A stretch of DNA of 64,000 nt from Puccinia triticina (GCF_026914185.1 NC_070569.1:2976001-3040000), one strand, 5' to 3'. Shown: positions 21,700 to 32,107, counted from the first letter of the stretch. Numbers and translations are program-made. The notes: generated by a model not told the origin, from the letters alone.

Positions 21700-21790
21700 T
21701 TTGCACACGGAGGGAAACTCGTTGCGCACGGGAATTTCCGTTGACTCGACGTCACGTGACGTCGGGCCCCCCTCCGTGCGCGCCACCAGC
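21700..21790. repeat. Nested palindrome with perfect 18-bp core
   Basis: The core CGACGTCACGTGACGTCG (about 21,737-21,754) is a perfect palindrome holding CACGTG. Outside it, CACGGAGGG faces CCCTCCGTG. The whole can fold as an extended hairpin. Confidence 0.65.
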
Positions 21791-21879
21791 TCCCCCCAAA
21801 AAACTATCCGCACACGGGGGTGCCGTGCGGTAACAGGTGGCCAGGTTGAGACACTCCGGCCATCCGGAGGAGAAAATCC

Positions 21880-22210
21880 CCTCGATGACTGGCACAGACA
21901 GGTCATCAAGAGGCTACATCCCTCTTGATGACCGGAAAAGACCAGTCATCAAGAGGCTATATCCCTCTTGATCACCGGAATAGACTGGTCATCGAGAGGC
22001 TACATCCCTCCTGATGACCGGCATTCCGGCCATTGAGAGGCTTCATCCCTTTTGATGACCGGTACAGACCAGTCATCGAGAGGCTAAATCCCTCTCCATG
22101 ACCGGAATAGACCGGTCATTGAGAGGATACATCACTCTTGATGACCGGCATTCCGGTCATCAAGAGGACAAATCCCTCCCAATGACCGGAATAGACCGGT
22201 CAGTGAGAGG
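21880..22210. repeat. Palindromic array, 41-43-bp units, core GATGACCGG
   Basis: Seven consecutive units of 43 or 41 bp, each of the form CATCCCTCTTGATGACCGG, a short spacer, then a CCGGTCATCAAGAGG-type arm. The 41-bp forms have the tighter core CCGGCATTCCGG. This is the same design as the array at 15,475. The array ends about 75 bp before the prolyl-tRNA synthetase exon. Confidence 0.8.
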
Positions 22211-22287
22211 CTGCAGCCTACGTCCCTCTCGAAATCTTCTTACCCTTCAAAATCAACCAGTTGTTAAGATTTTTGCTTCTTCCTTAG

Positions 22288-23119
22288 GCTGAAGCTGATA
22301 GTGGAGCTATTGGAGGTGCAACATCCCACAAGTACCATTACAAGTTTTCATGTGCGTACCAATTCCGCTGTTCTTTCCACCACACTTTTGGCGCATTGGT
22401 CCGCTTACTCACGTCTAACTCCTGGTTTGCTCATCAAAGACATTTTAATCCACTGTACCCGATGTTCATACACCACAAATCTGGAACTAGCACAGTGGAG
22501 CCTATCACCACGGGTAGACGACCCCGTCCCCAGCCAGCTGAAAGTCCAGTTCTTCTCATCCCCAAGCTCGGAGCGGTTCCTTGCGGCCGTCTTGCCGCCA
22601 ACCCACAAGCTGCATCCCCTCAAGCTGTCAAAAGTGTGTCCAGAAATCTGTCCGGTTCAGTCCTTCAACAATGATGTGTTGCCTGCGTTTGAATTGCAGT
22701 GGGAGTGGATTGAGGTGCTCCTGGACAAGAGCTGTCTAGCCGTGGAGATTGAGCAAATCTTTGAGCGCGTCAACTCCCAGTTCCGCCGCTGCTTTCCACC
22801 GCCTGTACAAGACTCAGGGGGCCCAATTGAGCTGTCCCCGCTCTCAATCTGGCCCAGTCTACCAACCTACACTGCCCACCACCTGTGCACAGTGTCCGTT
22901 GGTAAACCAGGATCAGGGCCATCAAGCAAGCCAAACACTTTTGAAGAGCACTGTCCCAACTGTGGCTCAGCCTTGGACTCCTCAACGGCAATCAAGGTTG
23001 GCCAAATGTTTTATCTGGGCACAAAGTACTTGGATGTGCTCAGTCTACGGGTGGGCGGGAATGAGGGACAGGCCAAGCGGGCGGTGAAGATGGGCTTCTT
23101 TGAGATTGGGATCAGATGA
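22288..23119 (+). pseudogene. Internal fragment of a mitochondrial/bacterial-type prolyl-tRNA synthetase gene
   Basis: An exon starts after an acceptor at 22,287 with AEADSGAIGGATSHKYH, the bacterial-type ProRS segment before the editing insertion. A GT-AG intron (22352-22439, CTAAC branch point) leads to 22440-23119: IHCTRCSYTTNLELA, a long insertion region, then CPNCGSAL and VGQMFYLGTKY, then VKMGFFEIGIR and a stop. ProRS charges tRNA-Pro; the mitochondrial form in yeast is AIM10. Missing are the N-terminal catalytic motifs 1 and 2, motif 3 and the anticodon-binding domain, and the Cys of the usual MGCYGIG is replaced. It is a gene fragment, cut by the palindromic array on the left. It cannot make an active synthetase. 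Confidence 0.75.
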
Positions 23120-23134
23120 TGATGCACACTTTCA

Positions 23135-23228
23135 AAACTGGGAACTTACACTATCCAGGTTGCTTGGATGTCATTTAGTTATCCAGTCCTATGTGGTGTG
23201 AAAAACAACATAAATAGAATCTGTGGGT
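23135..23228. repeat. Dispersed repeat, inverted partner of 29,434-29,520
   Basis: About 85 bp here (CTATCCAGGTTGCTTGGATG onward to AACATAAATAGAATCTGT) match the reverse complement of 29,434-29,520 nearly base for base. The two lie 6.2 kb apart in opposite orientation. No termini could be defined. Confidence 0.75.
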
Positions 23229-23384
23229 GTCAAAAGAAAGCTTGAATTTTGCTTAACAATATGAGCCCTAAGATGTTCCAAGAAGCTCCTATTTTTCATG
23301 TTGAAATATCATTTTTGTGACCAAAAATTAGTTATCTGGGTAACTTAGGCTAGATAACTAACTTTTGATGACAAAGATGATATC

Positions 23385-23815
23385 CAAGTATATTAAAGTC
23401 AGTGAAACATAGAATGAAAGATCAAGGGTTCCCCCTAGAAATATACAAAATCACAAAAACAAGATCAAGGGTTTCCCCTTTAAAAAAGCTAAAATCCACA
23501 AAAAACATTCTGGTATAATTACAAGTCAATCAGACACAAGAAAGAAAAAAAACTACACTCAGCCCGCTAGCATCAGCAAGCTAATGCACCCGGGCCCACC
23601 TTCCATTCCTGTCTAGCAGGGCTAAAAAAGGTGGGTGGATGACCCCCAGCGCGCGCAGTAAAGGCATTATGCAAAGGGGGGCCAACAAATATTGCCCCTC
23701 AGACTGTGCAAGTGCAACAGCGGAGGGGGTTAAGAATGACCCCCGGCTGGAATTACAGCGTGGGGGGCAGCCTGGGGATCAACAGCTCAATAGTGCCTCC
23801 ATTTTATAAAGAATC
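23385..23815 (+). repeat. Dispersed repeat, direct partner of 34,815-35,280 (LTR-like?)
   Basis: Both copies have, in order, AAGGGTTTCCCCT tracts, AGCAAGCTRATGCACC, TCCTGTCTAGCAGGG, GATGACCCCCAGCGCGC, GGCATTATGCAAAGGGGGGC, GTGCAACAGCGGAGGGGGT, and then a TATA-like sequence (TTTTATAAAG here). The order, length and TATA suggest solo LTRs or a conserved promoter segment, but I could not define TG..CA ends or a target duplication. Confidence 0.6.
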
Positions 23816-24059
23816 TATACACACCGACTCCTCCTTGCGCTCGCCAACCTCACTCGGCCAGTTCGACCATTGTCCAGACACCCGCTCAGCCCTGACCACA
23901 CTAACTACATACAGGCAACCCTTTCTCTGGTTGCCGCTTCCGCCAAGCCAAGCAAAACCCTGACCCTGCCTCTCCCAAAAATTACAACCTTGACACCACT
24001 GCCTCCTTGGCTACACACCCGGGCGAATCGGGAAAACCCCCTGCGCCCACCTGACTCAG

Positions 24060-24500
24060 GAGTCATACATGCGCCAGGTGGGCGTTACAGGACGCCAGCG
24101 TGACCAGGAGTCACGCTGGCGCCACCGTGATACACCGCGGTCCGCCCACCTAGGAGGCGTCAGGACGAGCGGGATCCTGGCTGGTGCCGATGCGAGCGTG
24201 AGCTGGGCGCCTCAGCGGATTGCCAGCCATGCGTCACGGTTGAGCTGGCGTCAGGCTGTGGCGCGAGCCGGGGTCGCCTCCCTTTGGCACAGGTCATCCG
24301 GGCGCCGGGGGGGATCTATGGCCAGCAGGCGTTGGCATGTTGCCCGCCCGCCTGGTTCGCCGATTGGGCGCCTCGAGGTGGCGTGAGGCCAGGGTGCTCG
24401 TGGGGGTGCGCCCTCGGGCCGGCCAAGGGGCGACATGATAGGGGATCGGCATGATCTCCTCATATGCCCTTATGCACCTGCCACCGACCACCCGTCATCG
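24060..24500. other. Very GC-rich stretch with short inverted repeats
   Basis: GC content is well above the surroundings. An 11-bp inverted repeat, GCCAGCGTGAC then GTCACGCTGGC, lies at about 24,095-24,120. Short ORFs on both strands look like shadows of composition. No gene is supported. Confidence 0.4.
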
Positions 24501-25053
24501 TTTCAGATGAAGGCAACCTCAAACGTGCAACATGCACATACAACACTGGGTCGGGTCACCTGACCCGCCCCCAAGACAGCACTTGGGTCGGTCACCTCGC
24601 TTCCCCGCCCCCAAGTCTTACCAGCACGTCCTATGTAGTATGAGCAGGGCATGATCGCCTGACCCCATCGCCGCCGTGCCGCCCCCGCGGGCGCAGGAAG
24701 ATCACTCTGCACACTCGGATGGTCTTGGGGCACTGGAGTTATTTGGTCTCAACGAGACCGCCCCCGTCTCAGCCCCTGGATGGGTGTCTTGACGGTGTTG
24801 AATGTCTGAATCGGCGCTGATTGTCATAGTGCATCCTACGTAGGGTGACTTAGCGACTTGGCAAAGAACAGGACGCCGGAGGGCGGGCCGGGCTCTGCCC
24901 AGGCCCTCTGGGCCTTTGAGCTCCCCCAGGGGATGTCGAAGCTGCGCGAGGAGACAAGGAGTGAGTGTTGGAGTGTAGGGGTGGACAAACTTCATATATG
25001 GAGTATGGGGAGTCAAGAGGAGGTCATGGCAAATAGGTTTTCTGAGCCATAAC

Positions 25054-25090
25054 AGTTAGCCCTAATCCCGCCGCAGCATTAGGGCTAACT
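25054..25090. repeat. Perfect 13-bp hairpin
   Basis: AGTTAGCCCTAAT (25054-25066) and ATTAGGGCTAACT (25078-25090) are exact reverse complements around an 11-nt GC-rich loop. The lack of a following T run argues against a simple terminator reading; it may be a repeat end. Confidence 0.6.
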
Positions 25091-25123
25091 ACGCGGCTTC
25101 ATCCATGCAATACTTGTAGGGCC

Positions 25124-25543
25124 ATGTTCCCCAGGACGCAACCATCCTCCATCATTGTTCCCACTCTCCCCCATCTGGTGACAGCAGTACCCAAGCTCCC
25201 GCCCCGCTATGTCCTTCAAGGTATCCATCGGACGCACAAGGGCCAACCGACGCCCTTGACAGCCGCGTCCACCCCGCCGATCTCGCGCACATTCAGCTGT
25301 ATGTCACTCAACGCGCGAGCCGACCAGTCCGCCGCCGACCCGCGCTTGCATGACTCTCTTGTCTCGACCTTTGACAAGCTGCCGCCCACCCACAACACAT
25401 CCTTTGGGTGGAAATATGTGCCGCACCAACAACAATATCAGAAAAATTCTGCTTGCCTGTCCCCATCACCCTTTCCCACTTACCCCTTCCACTTGAAGAT
25501 GTTGCTTGAGAAAAGTGCTGCTCTTGAAGTAGTGCTCAAGTGA
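25124..25543 (+). CDS. Hypothetical ORF, 139 codons
   Basis: A continuous + frame with no recognised motif, rich in Pro, Ser and Thr. It lies between the hairpin at 25,054 and the foldback element at 25,676. No promoter or splice signal supports it. Included as a low-confidence candidate only. Confidence 0.18.
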   Translation: MFPRTQPSSIIVPTLPHLVTAVPKLPPRYVLQGIHRTHKGQPTPLTAASTPPISRTFSCMSLNARADQSAADPRLHDSLVSTFDKLPPTHNTSFGWKYVPHQQQYQKNSACLSPSPFPTYPFHLKMLLEKSAALEVVLK

Positions 25544-25675
25544 GCCAAGCCAGTTGATCAAGATTTTTTTGATTGTTTCTTTCTATATTATCATTTTGTT
25601 TTGCAGCCTCAAATTTATGAGAGGTCAGCAAGTAGGAATATGCTATACAAACAAAATAAAGAACATACGCCAAAA

Positions 25676-25891
25676 CACTGCCAGTATATTTGGCTGGGTT
25701 GAATTCATCCCAGCTTAACTGGAATGCACTCAACCAATTTAAACTTGGTTGATCTCAACCAATTTAATATAAACCCAAGGGGGGTACCTTGGATTTATAT
25801 TCCATCAGTTGAGATCACCCAAGTTTAAATTGGTTGAGTGCATCCCAGTTTAACTGGGATAACCTCAACCCAGCCAATTATGCTGGCAGTG
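25676..25891. mobile_element. Foldback MITE, CACTG ends (216 bp)
   Basis: Almost the whole element is one inverted repeat of about 100 bp per arm around GGGGGGTACC. It starts CACTGCCAG and ends CTGGCAGTG, with GGCTGGGTTGA and CAACCAATTTAAACTTGG in both arms. It is flanked by AAA on each side (25673-25675, 25892-25894). CACTG ends and a 3-bp duplication fit a CACTA/EnSpm-type MITE; the 3-bp match alone is weak evidence. Confidence 0.7.
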
Positions 25892-26253
25892 AAATCAACT
25901 GCCTGTGAGCCAGCAAAAGAATGTCTCTTGTTTTTCAGTTATGTATCCAGGATAATACAAGTTCCTGGAGAGGTTGGCTGTGCACAGGAGCAAGCATGAA
26001 TTCTAAAGGTACCAGCCAAACTTTATTTCAAGTCATAATACACATATACAATCACCTTAGGGAAACTAAGGTCACCTACATACAATTGAGCCCTCCTGCT
26101 ATACCACTGTGGCTGGGACACAAGTGCTCAAAGCTAAGAGATTCTGGGCTACAAGCAAGTCCTAGAAAATTTGGAATGATTTTCTTTTTTTTTCATGCTT
26201 GGGAAGGAGTTATTTTTGATGAAACTTTTCTATAAATGGATGGGTGTAATAGT

Positions 26254-26274
26254 GGGGGGGGGGGGGGGGGGGGG
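26254..26274. repeat. Poly-G run of 21
   Basis: An uninterrupted run of about 21 G. Comparable C runs lie near 47,611, 55,409 and 63,840. Confidence 0.8.
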
Positions 26275-26429
26275 TCAGCCTTGCAGGGAAAACCTGATGT
26301 GTCTCAGGGAAGGATTGGATATATTTGTATGGAGTTAAACTTGGAGGCTAAATGGGGGGGCCTGAGATTTGAATGCTGGGTAGACAGGGAGAGTAACTAG
26401 AGAAGGTGAGTCAACTGAAGCTAAAGTTT

Positions 26430-26457
26430 GCAGCGGCGAAGCCGCCTTGGCCTCTAG
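26430..26457 (+). mobile_element. Helitron-like 3' terminus (copy 1)
   Basis: A hairpin GCGGC-GAA-GCCGC is followed by CTTGGCCT and then CTAG, with T as the next base. A short GC-rich hairpin just before CTRR, inserted ahead of a T, is the hallmark of Helitron 3' ends. The same 28-bp terminus recurs at 31,874 and 44,451 with unrelated upstream sequence. The 5' end (TC after A) was not located, so element length is unknown. Confidence 0.65.
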
Positions 26458-26969
26458 TTTCAAAAACAAAAACATGAAGTTCTTGGAAGAAATTAGGTCC
26501 CATCATGTTGAGAAACATTCAAGCTTTCTTGTGACACCCACCCACCATGGGAGTTTCCTCAGCACTTGTGTGCAAGTGCCATCTCTGAACTCAGTGATAG
26601 ATTTGGTTGGATCTCAGTTAGATGCTGGTTGGAAGGAAATTTCATGTCTGCCAGAAAGTAAGTTTATAAGAACTGGAACCATACCAAATATGTCTTGCAA
26701 TGTCTGTGTAAAATGTATGCCATACCTATGCTGAAAACCAGGCCAATTTGATGATAAGGTTTACTTGATCCTCAAGCTTGACCAAAGTTTCTCATATTTC
26801 AATCATCATAATTTTTGACCTCTTTGGAAACCCATACCCAGTAGGTTTCTCTGAAACAGTGTTGGTGTTTATTTTCAGGGCACACACCAAAAAGCTGCCA
26901 GTTCTTTTCAAGTTGTTTCTATTACACATGGTTAAACATTTGGATGGAGTGTAGTGATACTGTGGGAGG

Positions 26970-27291
26970 GAGAGCTGGTCCTTAGTACCTGTTGGCGGGT
27001 ACACAGGCGGGTACCCATGGAAGTGTGCAGGTATCCGCCAGGTGCGGGTGCGGGTTTCCAGTCTGGGTCCAAATTCAGGCAGTTACCTGCGCACAAATTG
27101 CCATTCTGCACAGCTCTGCTTGCCCCTAATGCCGATTGGCAGGTACTAGGTACCTGTGGGCGGGTACCCATGGAAGTATGCAGGTAACTGCCAGCGGGTG
27201 CTGGGTATGGTTGCGGGTGTCCATTCTGGGTCAAAATTCAGGCAGGTACCCACACCCGCCGTGTTTACCTGGGTGCAAAGTATCAGCTCTA
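26970..27291 (+). mobile_element. Non-autonomous TIR element, word GGTACC (322 bp, copy 1)
   Basis: Flanked by the perfect 8-bp duplication GTGGGAGG (26962-26969, 27292-27299). Ends are inverted (GAGAGCTGGT on the left, TAGAGCTGAT read inward from the right). The interior repeats GCGGGTACC, GCAGGTA and GGTACCTG. A second copy in opposite orientation lies at 28,792-29,124 with a different target duplication, so the two inserted independently. Confidence 0.85.
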
Positions 27292-27384
27292 GTGGGAGGT
27301 CTGATTTTTCTCTGGTACTACAGTTTGACTTTGGCGCTGTGGGGACAACTGTCACAAAACCATGTAACCTGTGCGGGTTTCTGT

Positions 27385-27930
27385 GACAAATTGTGTCACA
27401 CAAACGTACGCGCGCGCGTTTGTGTGACACGTAGACCATCACCCATCCATATCATTCCAAGATGAGTGCCCCGCTATCCCAGGGACAAATTAGCTGAATC
27501 CTTTAATAATTGACAGTATAGAAATCCTGTTGAGGAGGTTTTCTGAATTCATTCACAAACCCTGGGTAATCTGAGGCTCCCCTGAACTTGTCCCAGAATT
27601 CTAACTCCCTTGAGACAAAATTCAGCAGCTGAAGAATGTGTCACACAAATTTACACATGTGTGCTGGTGTGTCACATGTTTCATCACTGAGCCAAGTGAT
27701 GCCAACCTGAGTGCTCATGCAGAGCCAGGGGCTTAGGTGGACCCTTCAAAAATTGTTTATAATGTTCAGCCATATGTACACAAATGATTTTGGGGATATT
27801 TTCTGAAGTCATACACAACTCCTGATTAATATGAGGTTTTTTCCGCTCAACTTTGCCCAGAACTTCAAATATTTTGTGAAAAAATTCAGCAACTAAAGAA
27901 TGTGTCACACAAGCTTACACATGTATCTTT
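27385..27930. repeat. TGTGTCACACAAAC hairpin and a diverged tandem duplication
   Basis: GTGTCACACAAACG and CGTTTGTGTGACAC form a perfect 14-bp stem at about 27,390-27,430 around a CG-alternating loop. The phrase AATGTGTCACACAA followed by TTACACATGT recurs near 27,640 and 27,900, each preceded by a similar 110-bp segment (ACAMACYCCTG, CCCAGAA, AAAATTCAGCARCT). This gives a duplication with a period of about 260 bp. Confidence 0.6.
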
Positions 27931-27984
27931 TTGTGTACTACTTGTGAGAATTCACGCCTACGTGAAAGGCATTGATCTCCTAAA

Positions 27985-28433
27985 ATGAGAAAGATGCCGG
28001 GAACCAAAACAGCTGCGGAGAATGGTAAGCAAAATCAAACCACATCCGCAGTCCAAACCAGTGCCACGGGATTGTAAACTGAAAACATATTTTGATGCAT
28101 GCAGGTCCAATCACCGTGAGCAACAAGATTCAGCTCAAGGGAAATCCCAAAGTGCAACCACTGTTTGAGAGGATCACAACTGCTACCAAAGGTATGTAGT
28201 TTGATCTAAATCAAAGGCAGTTGGGTAGATAGTTGCTAATGCACTATCCAATGTCCTTCAGGCAACGCCAAAGACAGAAGAACCAATCACACCAATTCCG
28301 CTCAAAGAGCCGGAGAAAAACTTGGTAAGTGTTTGTGTTAGAAGCAGTGAAAGGAAACAAAAGACTAAGAAGGTGACATGTATCCACAGATAACGTCGTA
28401 ACTCTTCGCAGTCGTTTTGCGGAAACGAATTAA
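27985..28433 (+). CDS. Small four-exon gene, 77-residue basic protein, unknown function
   Basis: Exons 27985-28024, 28105-28191, 28262-28324 and 28390-28433 join into one frame of 77 codons plus TAA. All three introns are GT-AG (donors GTAAGC, GTATGT, GTAAGT; acceptors GCAG, TCAG, ACAG), 65-80 nt long, and all are phase 1. No exon is long enough to stand out as an ORF, so the gene is easily missed. The protein is Lys/Arg/Asn/Thr-rich with no signal peptide, membrane helix or recognised domain; the end reads VTLRSRFAETN. It lies between two oppositely oriented GGTACC-word elements and upstream of the Helitron-like end at 31,901. A fragment of a larger gene or a domain carried by a transposon is possible. 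Confidence 0.6.
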
Positions 28434-28791
28434 GCTTTGGAACCTGCCTGGTCTCTGGCTGGACTAATGTGAGGAGCTAAAGAGTTCTATAAGAAAAAAG
28501 AATAAGAAAAGAGGACTGATACCGTGTCTGCTAAAGCAGAACATATCGAATCAGCCTTTGAACCGTTGAGGTTCCTGTTTCTATTCACACTCTTATCTCA
28601 TTAGTAGAACACGGTCTAGTGTCTGCTCTTAGGTAAAAACTGAATTTATCATTGCTCTCATCATCAATTTTACCTAGAGTAATGGCAAGTCTAACTGGAA
28701 TATATGGTCTTAGTTCTCTGAAATCTTTCACCACTAACATATTTCAAGCTTTTTGGGATTTATGATAAACACATGATAGAATGAAATATAT

Positions 28792-29124
28792 ACAGCTGGC
28801 ACTTTGCGCCCGGGTACCCGCAGCAGGTGCAGGTACCTTCCTGAATTTTGAACCAGAATGGACACCCACACCTGCTGGCTGTTACCTGCGTACTTCCACG
28901 GGTACCCACCCACAGGTACCTAGTACCTGCCATGAATGGGAACTAGGGGCAAGCAGAGCTGTGCAGAATGGTAATTTGTGCACAGGTACCTGCCTTAATT
29001 TGGACCCAGACTGGACAGCCGCACCCGCACCCGGCGGATACCTGCACACTTCCACAGCTACCTGCCTGCGGGTACCAAGTACCCGCCAACGTACCCACCA
29101 ACAGATGATAGGGGCCAGCTCTAG
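28792..29124 (-). mobile_element. Non-autonomous TIR element, word GGTACC (333 bp, copy 2, inverted)
   Basis: Flanked by the perfect 8-bp duplication AAATATAT (28784-28791, 29125-29132). Read on the minus strand it aligns along its full length with 26,970-27,291, including the TGGAAGTGTGCAGGTATCCG and CTGCACAGCTCTGCTTGCCC segments. No ORF of its own. Confidence 0.87.
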
Positions 29125-29433
29125 AAATATATGATTCCCGTGGTAAATACCTTGTTTCTGCCAGGTATTTGATATTGCGCTGCAAGCTAGTGGAAAATGT
29201 GTTCTAAAATAGTTCCGGCAATAACAAGATTCAAGTTGGATGTGGTTTTCAATTGAATTCAACTCCTTTCCAAAGTGACTTCAGCTCAATTGAGCATAAG
29301 TTAAACATCAATTAATCATGAATTCAGCATAAATTGAGGCTCAAGTTCCAGGATATATCTAACAGGGTTCTTAAACAATATTGTGCAATGGCACTTGCAC
29401 GCAAGTGCCAAGCAAACTCCCATGGTGACAGAT

Positions 29434-29520
29434 TCTATTTATGTTGTTTTTCACACCATGTAGGACTGGATAACTAAATGACATCCAAGCAACCTGGATA
29501 GCATAACTTCCCAGTGTTGA
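29434..29520. repeat. Dispersed repeat, inverted partner of 23,135-23,228
   Basis: Reverse-complement match over about 85 bp. Just upstream (29,385-29,425) GGCACTTGCACGCAAGTGCC is itself a palindrome; a related GTGTGCAAGTGCC occurs near 26,570. Confidence 0.7.
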
Positions 29521-29626
29521 CACTTTGACAGGTCAGAACAGCTTACTATGATTGAGATGACACATGCACCAGTTACTAATGTACTGGTTTTCCAACCCAA
29601 CCTGATTTACCAAATTATTTTCTTGA

Positions 29627-30055
29627 GTGTTGAGCAAGCATAAGCTTAAGGAACTAATTACTGCTGCCATCGTTTTATTAAGCCACCCAAATTCAAGGAT
29701 CAGGCAAGAGTCTGACTTTCACTGGATGGAAAAGAAAATAACCAATTGCTCCCAAAAAAACACTGGATTGCTTACTGCAGCAGCTACTGAACTAATTGTC
29801 AAAGTGTCCCACGTAGGATGTGGCCTACAAAACTACGAGCCTATGATTGATCAATACGCCCGGATATGGGCTTGTGTTCTTTTTTGACGGCGATGATCCA
29901 GGCGCCTCTCTACCCGCAACACATTCCGCTATCGTATCAAGTATCTCCCTGAAGTTGGGAACACCACCTCGCTGCCCTTTCAAGAACTCTGGGATTCCAA
30001 GGGCATACTCTTTAATACCTTCATCTTCATGAAGTGCCCCTCCCCCTCTTCCCAA
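29627..30055. other. Two weak overlapping ORFs, no recognised gene
   Basis: A + frame (29627-29887) and a minus frame (30055-29825) overlap. The minus frame (76 codons) has more protein-like composition and may be an orphan exon, but no motif or splice partner was found. Confidence 0.2.
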
Positions 30056-30534
30056 TCATGTTTTTTTCTTACTGATGTCGTTTGTGCTTTGCTAGAGATT
30101 TCTTGCGCTGTAAAGATGATCTGCTCAAACTCATCTAGTGGCAGATTCTACACCAAAATTTTGGGATCACATGTGTGAACTACATATTCCACAAAGAGGT
30201 AGCCTAGCTGATATGCTACTTCAGTGCGCATCTCTCTTTCTTCTTAAAAAAAAAGAACATGAAGAATGAGGGATTATTAATTGGGTAGCGTGGGACGTCA
30301 ACAGGATAGTTCTATAGGCCCTGTTTGGAAAGGCATCACCACCTAGAACCTGCCCCACTCTATGGCCATTTCTTCCTGTCATGCTTCATAACCTAATTTA
30401 TACTTCCCTCTCATTATCTGAAAAGAGGCGTAGAAAGCCTTTGCTTTCTCCATCTTCCACCCACATCCCAATTATCCCGGTCCTTCGCCACCGAAACCAG
30501 CAAAGCCTTTGTGCGCGTCAGTCGGCAGCTGAGT

Positions 30535-31040
30535 AAGGCCTGATGTACAGTTTATAGCAGGTTGAGACCCAACGGCCTAGCTTGCACACGTCTTCCTTGC
30601 TCATTCCTAACGCATGCCGAAAGGAGGCCCCTCCAACCCAAAAACTGTGGCCGAGAATGCCATGGTGCGCCTCGTCAGATGGCTACGGGTGTCGCTGTCG
30701 TTGTAACCGAACAGGGAGGTGGAGGTCGACCCCACCTCCTCCAAGCGCCATCTCAGAGCAGCCACTGGGCAGAAGACGTTCTGTTGCTCCGCAAGGATCA
30801 AGAGTTGTGGATTGCCTGGCGAGGCGATTTTTGAAGACCTCAGAGACCGCGTCGCAATAGTTCCTAAAGAGGTGTTGCACGGGAAAACAACGTCTGTCGT
30901 GAGGAAGGACTTATCAATGCGAAGCGTGCCCTAGCGTGCCTGTCTTGTCGTTGTACGTCAACTCCGCCAGCTGTGCCAGACCCCAGAATGCCACTAGGCA
31001 TAAGTCCACCACGGCTCGCTCGAAGTTGCTCGAAGTTCGA
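30535..31040 (-). pseudogene. DIRS-type tyrosine recombinase relic
   Basis: Minus-strand pieces match the recombinase at 49,045-49,950 in order: VAFWGLAQLAELTYNDKTG (about 31,030-30,945), then after a diverged gap GHSFWVGGASFRHALGM (about 30,655-30,605), then CKLGRW and CYKLYIRP (about 30,590-30,540). In an active enzyme the box reads H-x-x-R; here the Arg position is Trp, while the region with the catalytic Tyr (CYKLY) is kept. Several frameshifts separate the pieces. No RT or gag lies beside it. Confidence 0.7.
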
Positions 31041-32100
31041 ACCCGTAAATCGTAGGTAGGTGCCACAGCATCACCGGGGGCTTCACGGGACGGCGTGCAG
31101 TGCTCGCATCCATCCGCGCGGAGCTTCTAGCATCAGATCTATTTGAGCCCTTTTTATTCCTTTCCAATGAGCAAGACTAACTCAGCCCATCCACCAGCAC
31201 CGCAATCTATTTTGCTATCCAAAAATACAGCTTTAAAGGCGAAGAAGCCACCAATTTCAGCTACGCTGATCTAATTGACCAGACTGTATAAAAGGGGGGG
31301 GGGGCATTTTTTTTTATTGCCAACAGAACATGGAGTTCTTATCATCTAAGCAGATCGGGAGTGCTGGTCTAACCTTCAGGACTCAAATTGAATAATATAG
31401 CCCAAGAAGCGTTGCTTTTTTGGGATAGCCAATGCTCAAATATCAGTCCAATGCAAGGAAAGGGAAATCACATAATCTGTTTGGGATATTTATGATCTAA
31501 CTTTCCTCATGCATGTCTGTTGCACATTTGAGGCCAATTGATACATAAATTTCTACATCTCACACTTGATTTTTAGGCTCTGTGCCTGAGAAGCCTTCAC
31601 AGATTAATATTCAACAACCCCAAAAGGATACCCTCAGTTTGCATTGGGCAATAAAAGTGACATACTGAGATTGATGAAGATCCTTTGATTTTGTCTCAAG
31701 AGAGTGTAGAACTGAGAGGAGACATCCATTGATGATTGAAGGGATTTATAAGCTTCTAAAGCCAGCTAGATGGTGGTACAATAAAATTAACCATTTTGCT
31801 TAGGAGGTAGAGGAACAAGAGACATTCTTTCAACCCTTTTTCTTAGGGGATAGAGCAATTGGGGAAATTATTTGCAGCGGCAAAGCCGCCTTGGCCTCTA
31901 GTGAGATTAATTGTGGGCTTGAATGGCAGTAATATGCAAGAGACTATTGAAGTAAAGAATCAGTAAACCTTTCTGCCCCAGGTATACAGAATCAATGCTA
32001 TATGAGTAGAATGAAAAACAGCTGGTGGTGATGATGTGGAAAGACCAATTAATGAAGAAAGAGAAAAAAAAAAAAAAAAACTCAGAAAAATCAAACACAA
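31041..32100. other. No supported gene; contains Helitron-like end
   Basis: AT-rich sequence with a G run near 31,295. Apart from the Helitron-like 3' terminus at 31,874-31,901 nothing could be assigned. Confidence 0.35.
31874..31901 (+). mobile_element. Helitron-like 3' terminus (copy 2)
   Basis: Same as copy 1 but with loop AAA: hairpin GCGGC/GCCGC, CTTGGCCT, CTAG, next base T. The preceding 60 bp are unrelated to copies 1 and 3, so the three ends belong to different elements or to one element with different cargo. Confidence 0.65.
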
Positions 32101-32107
32101 ATAATAT

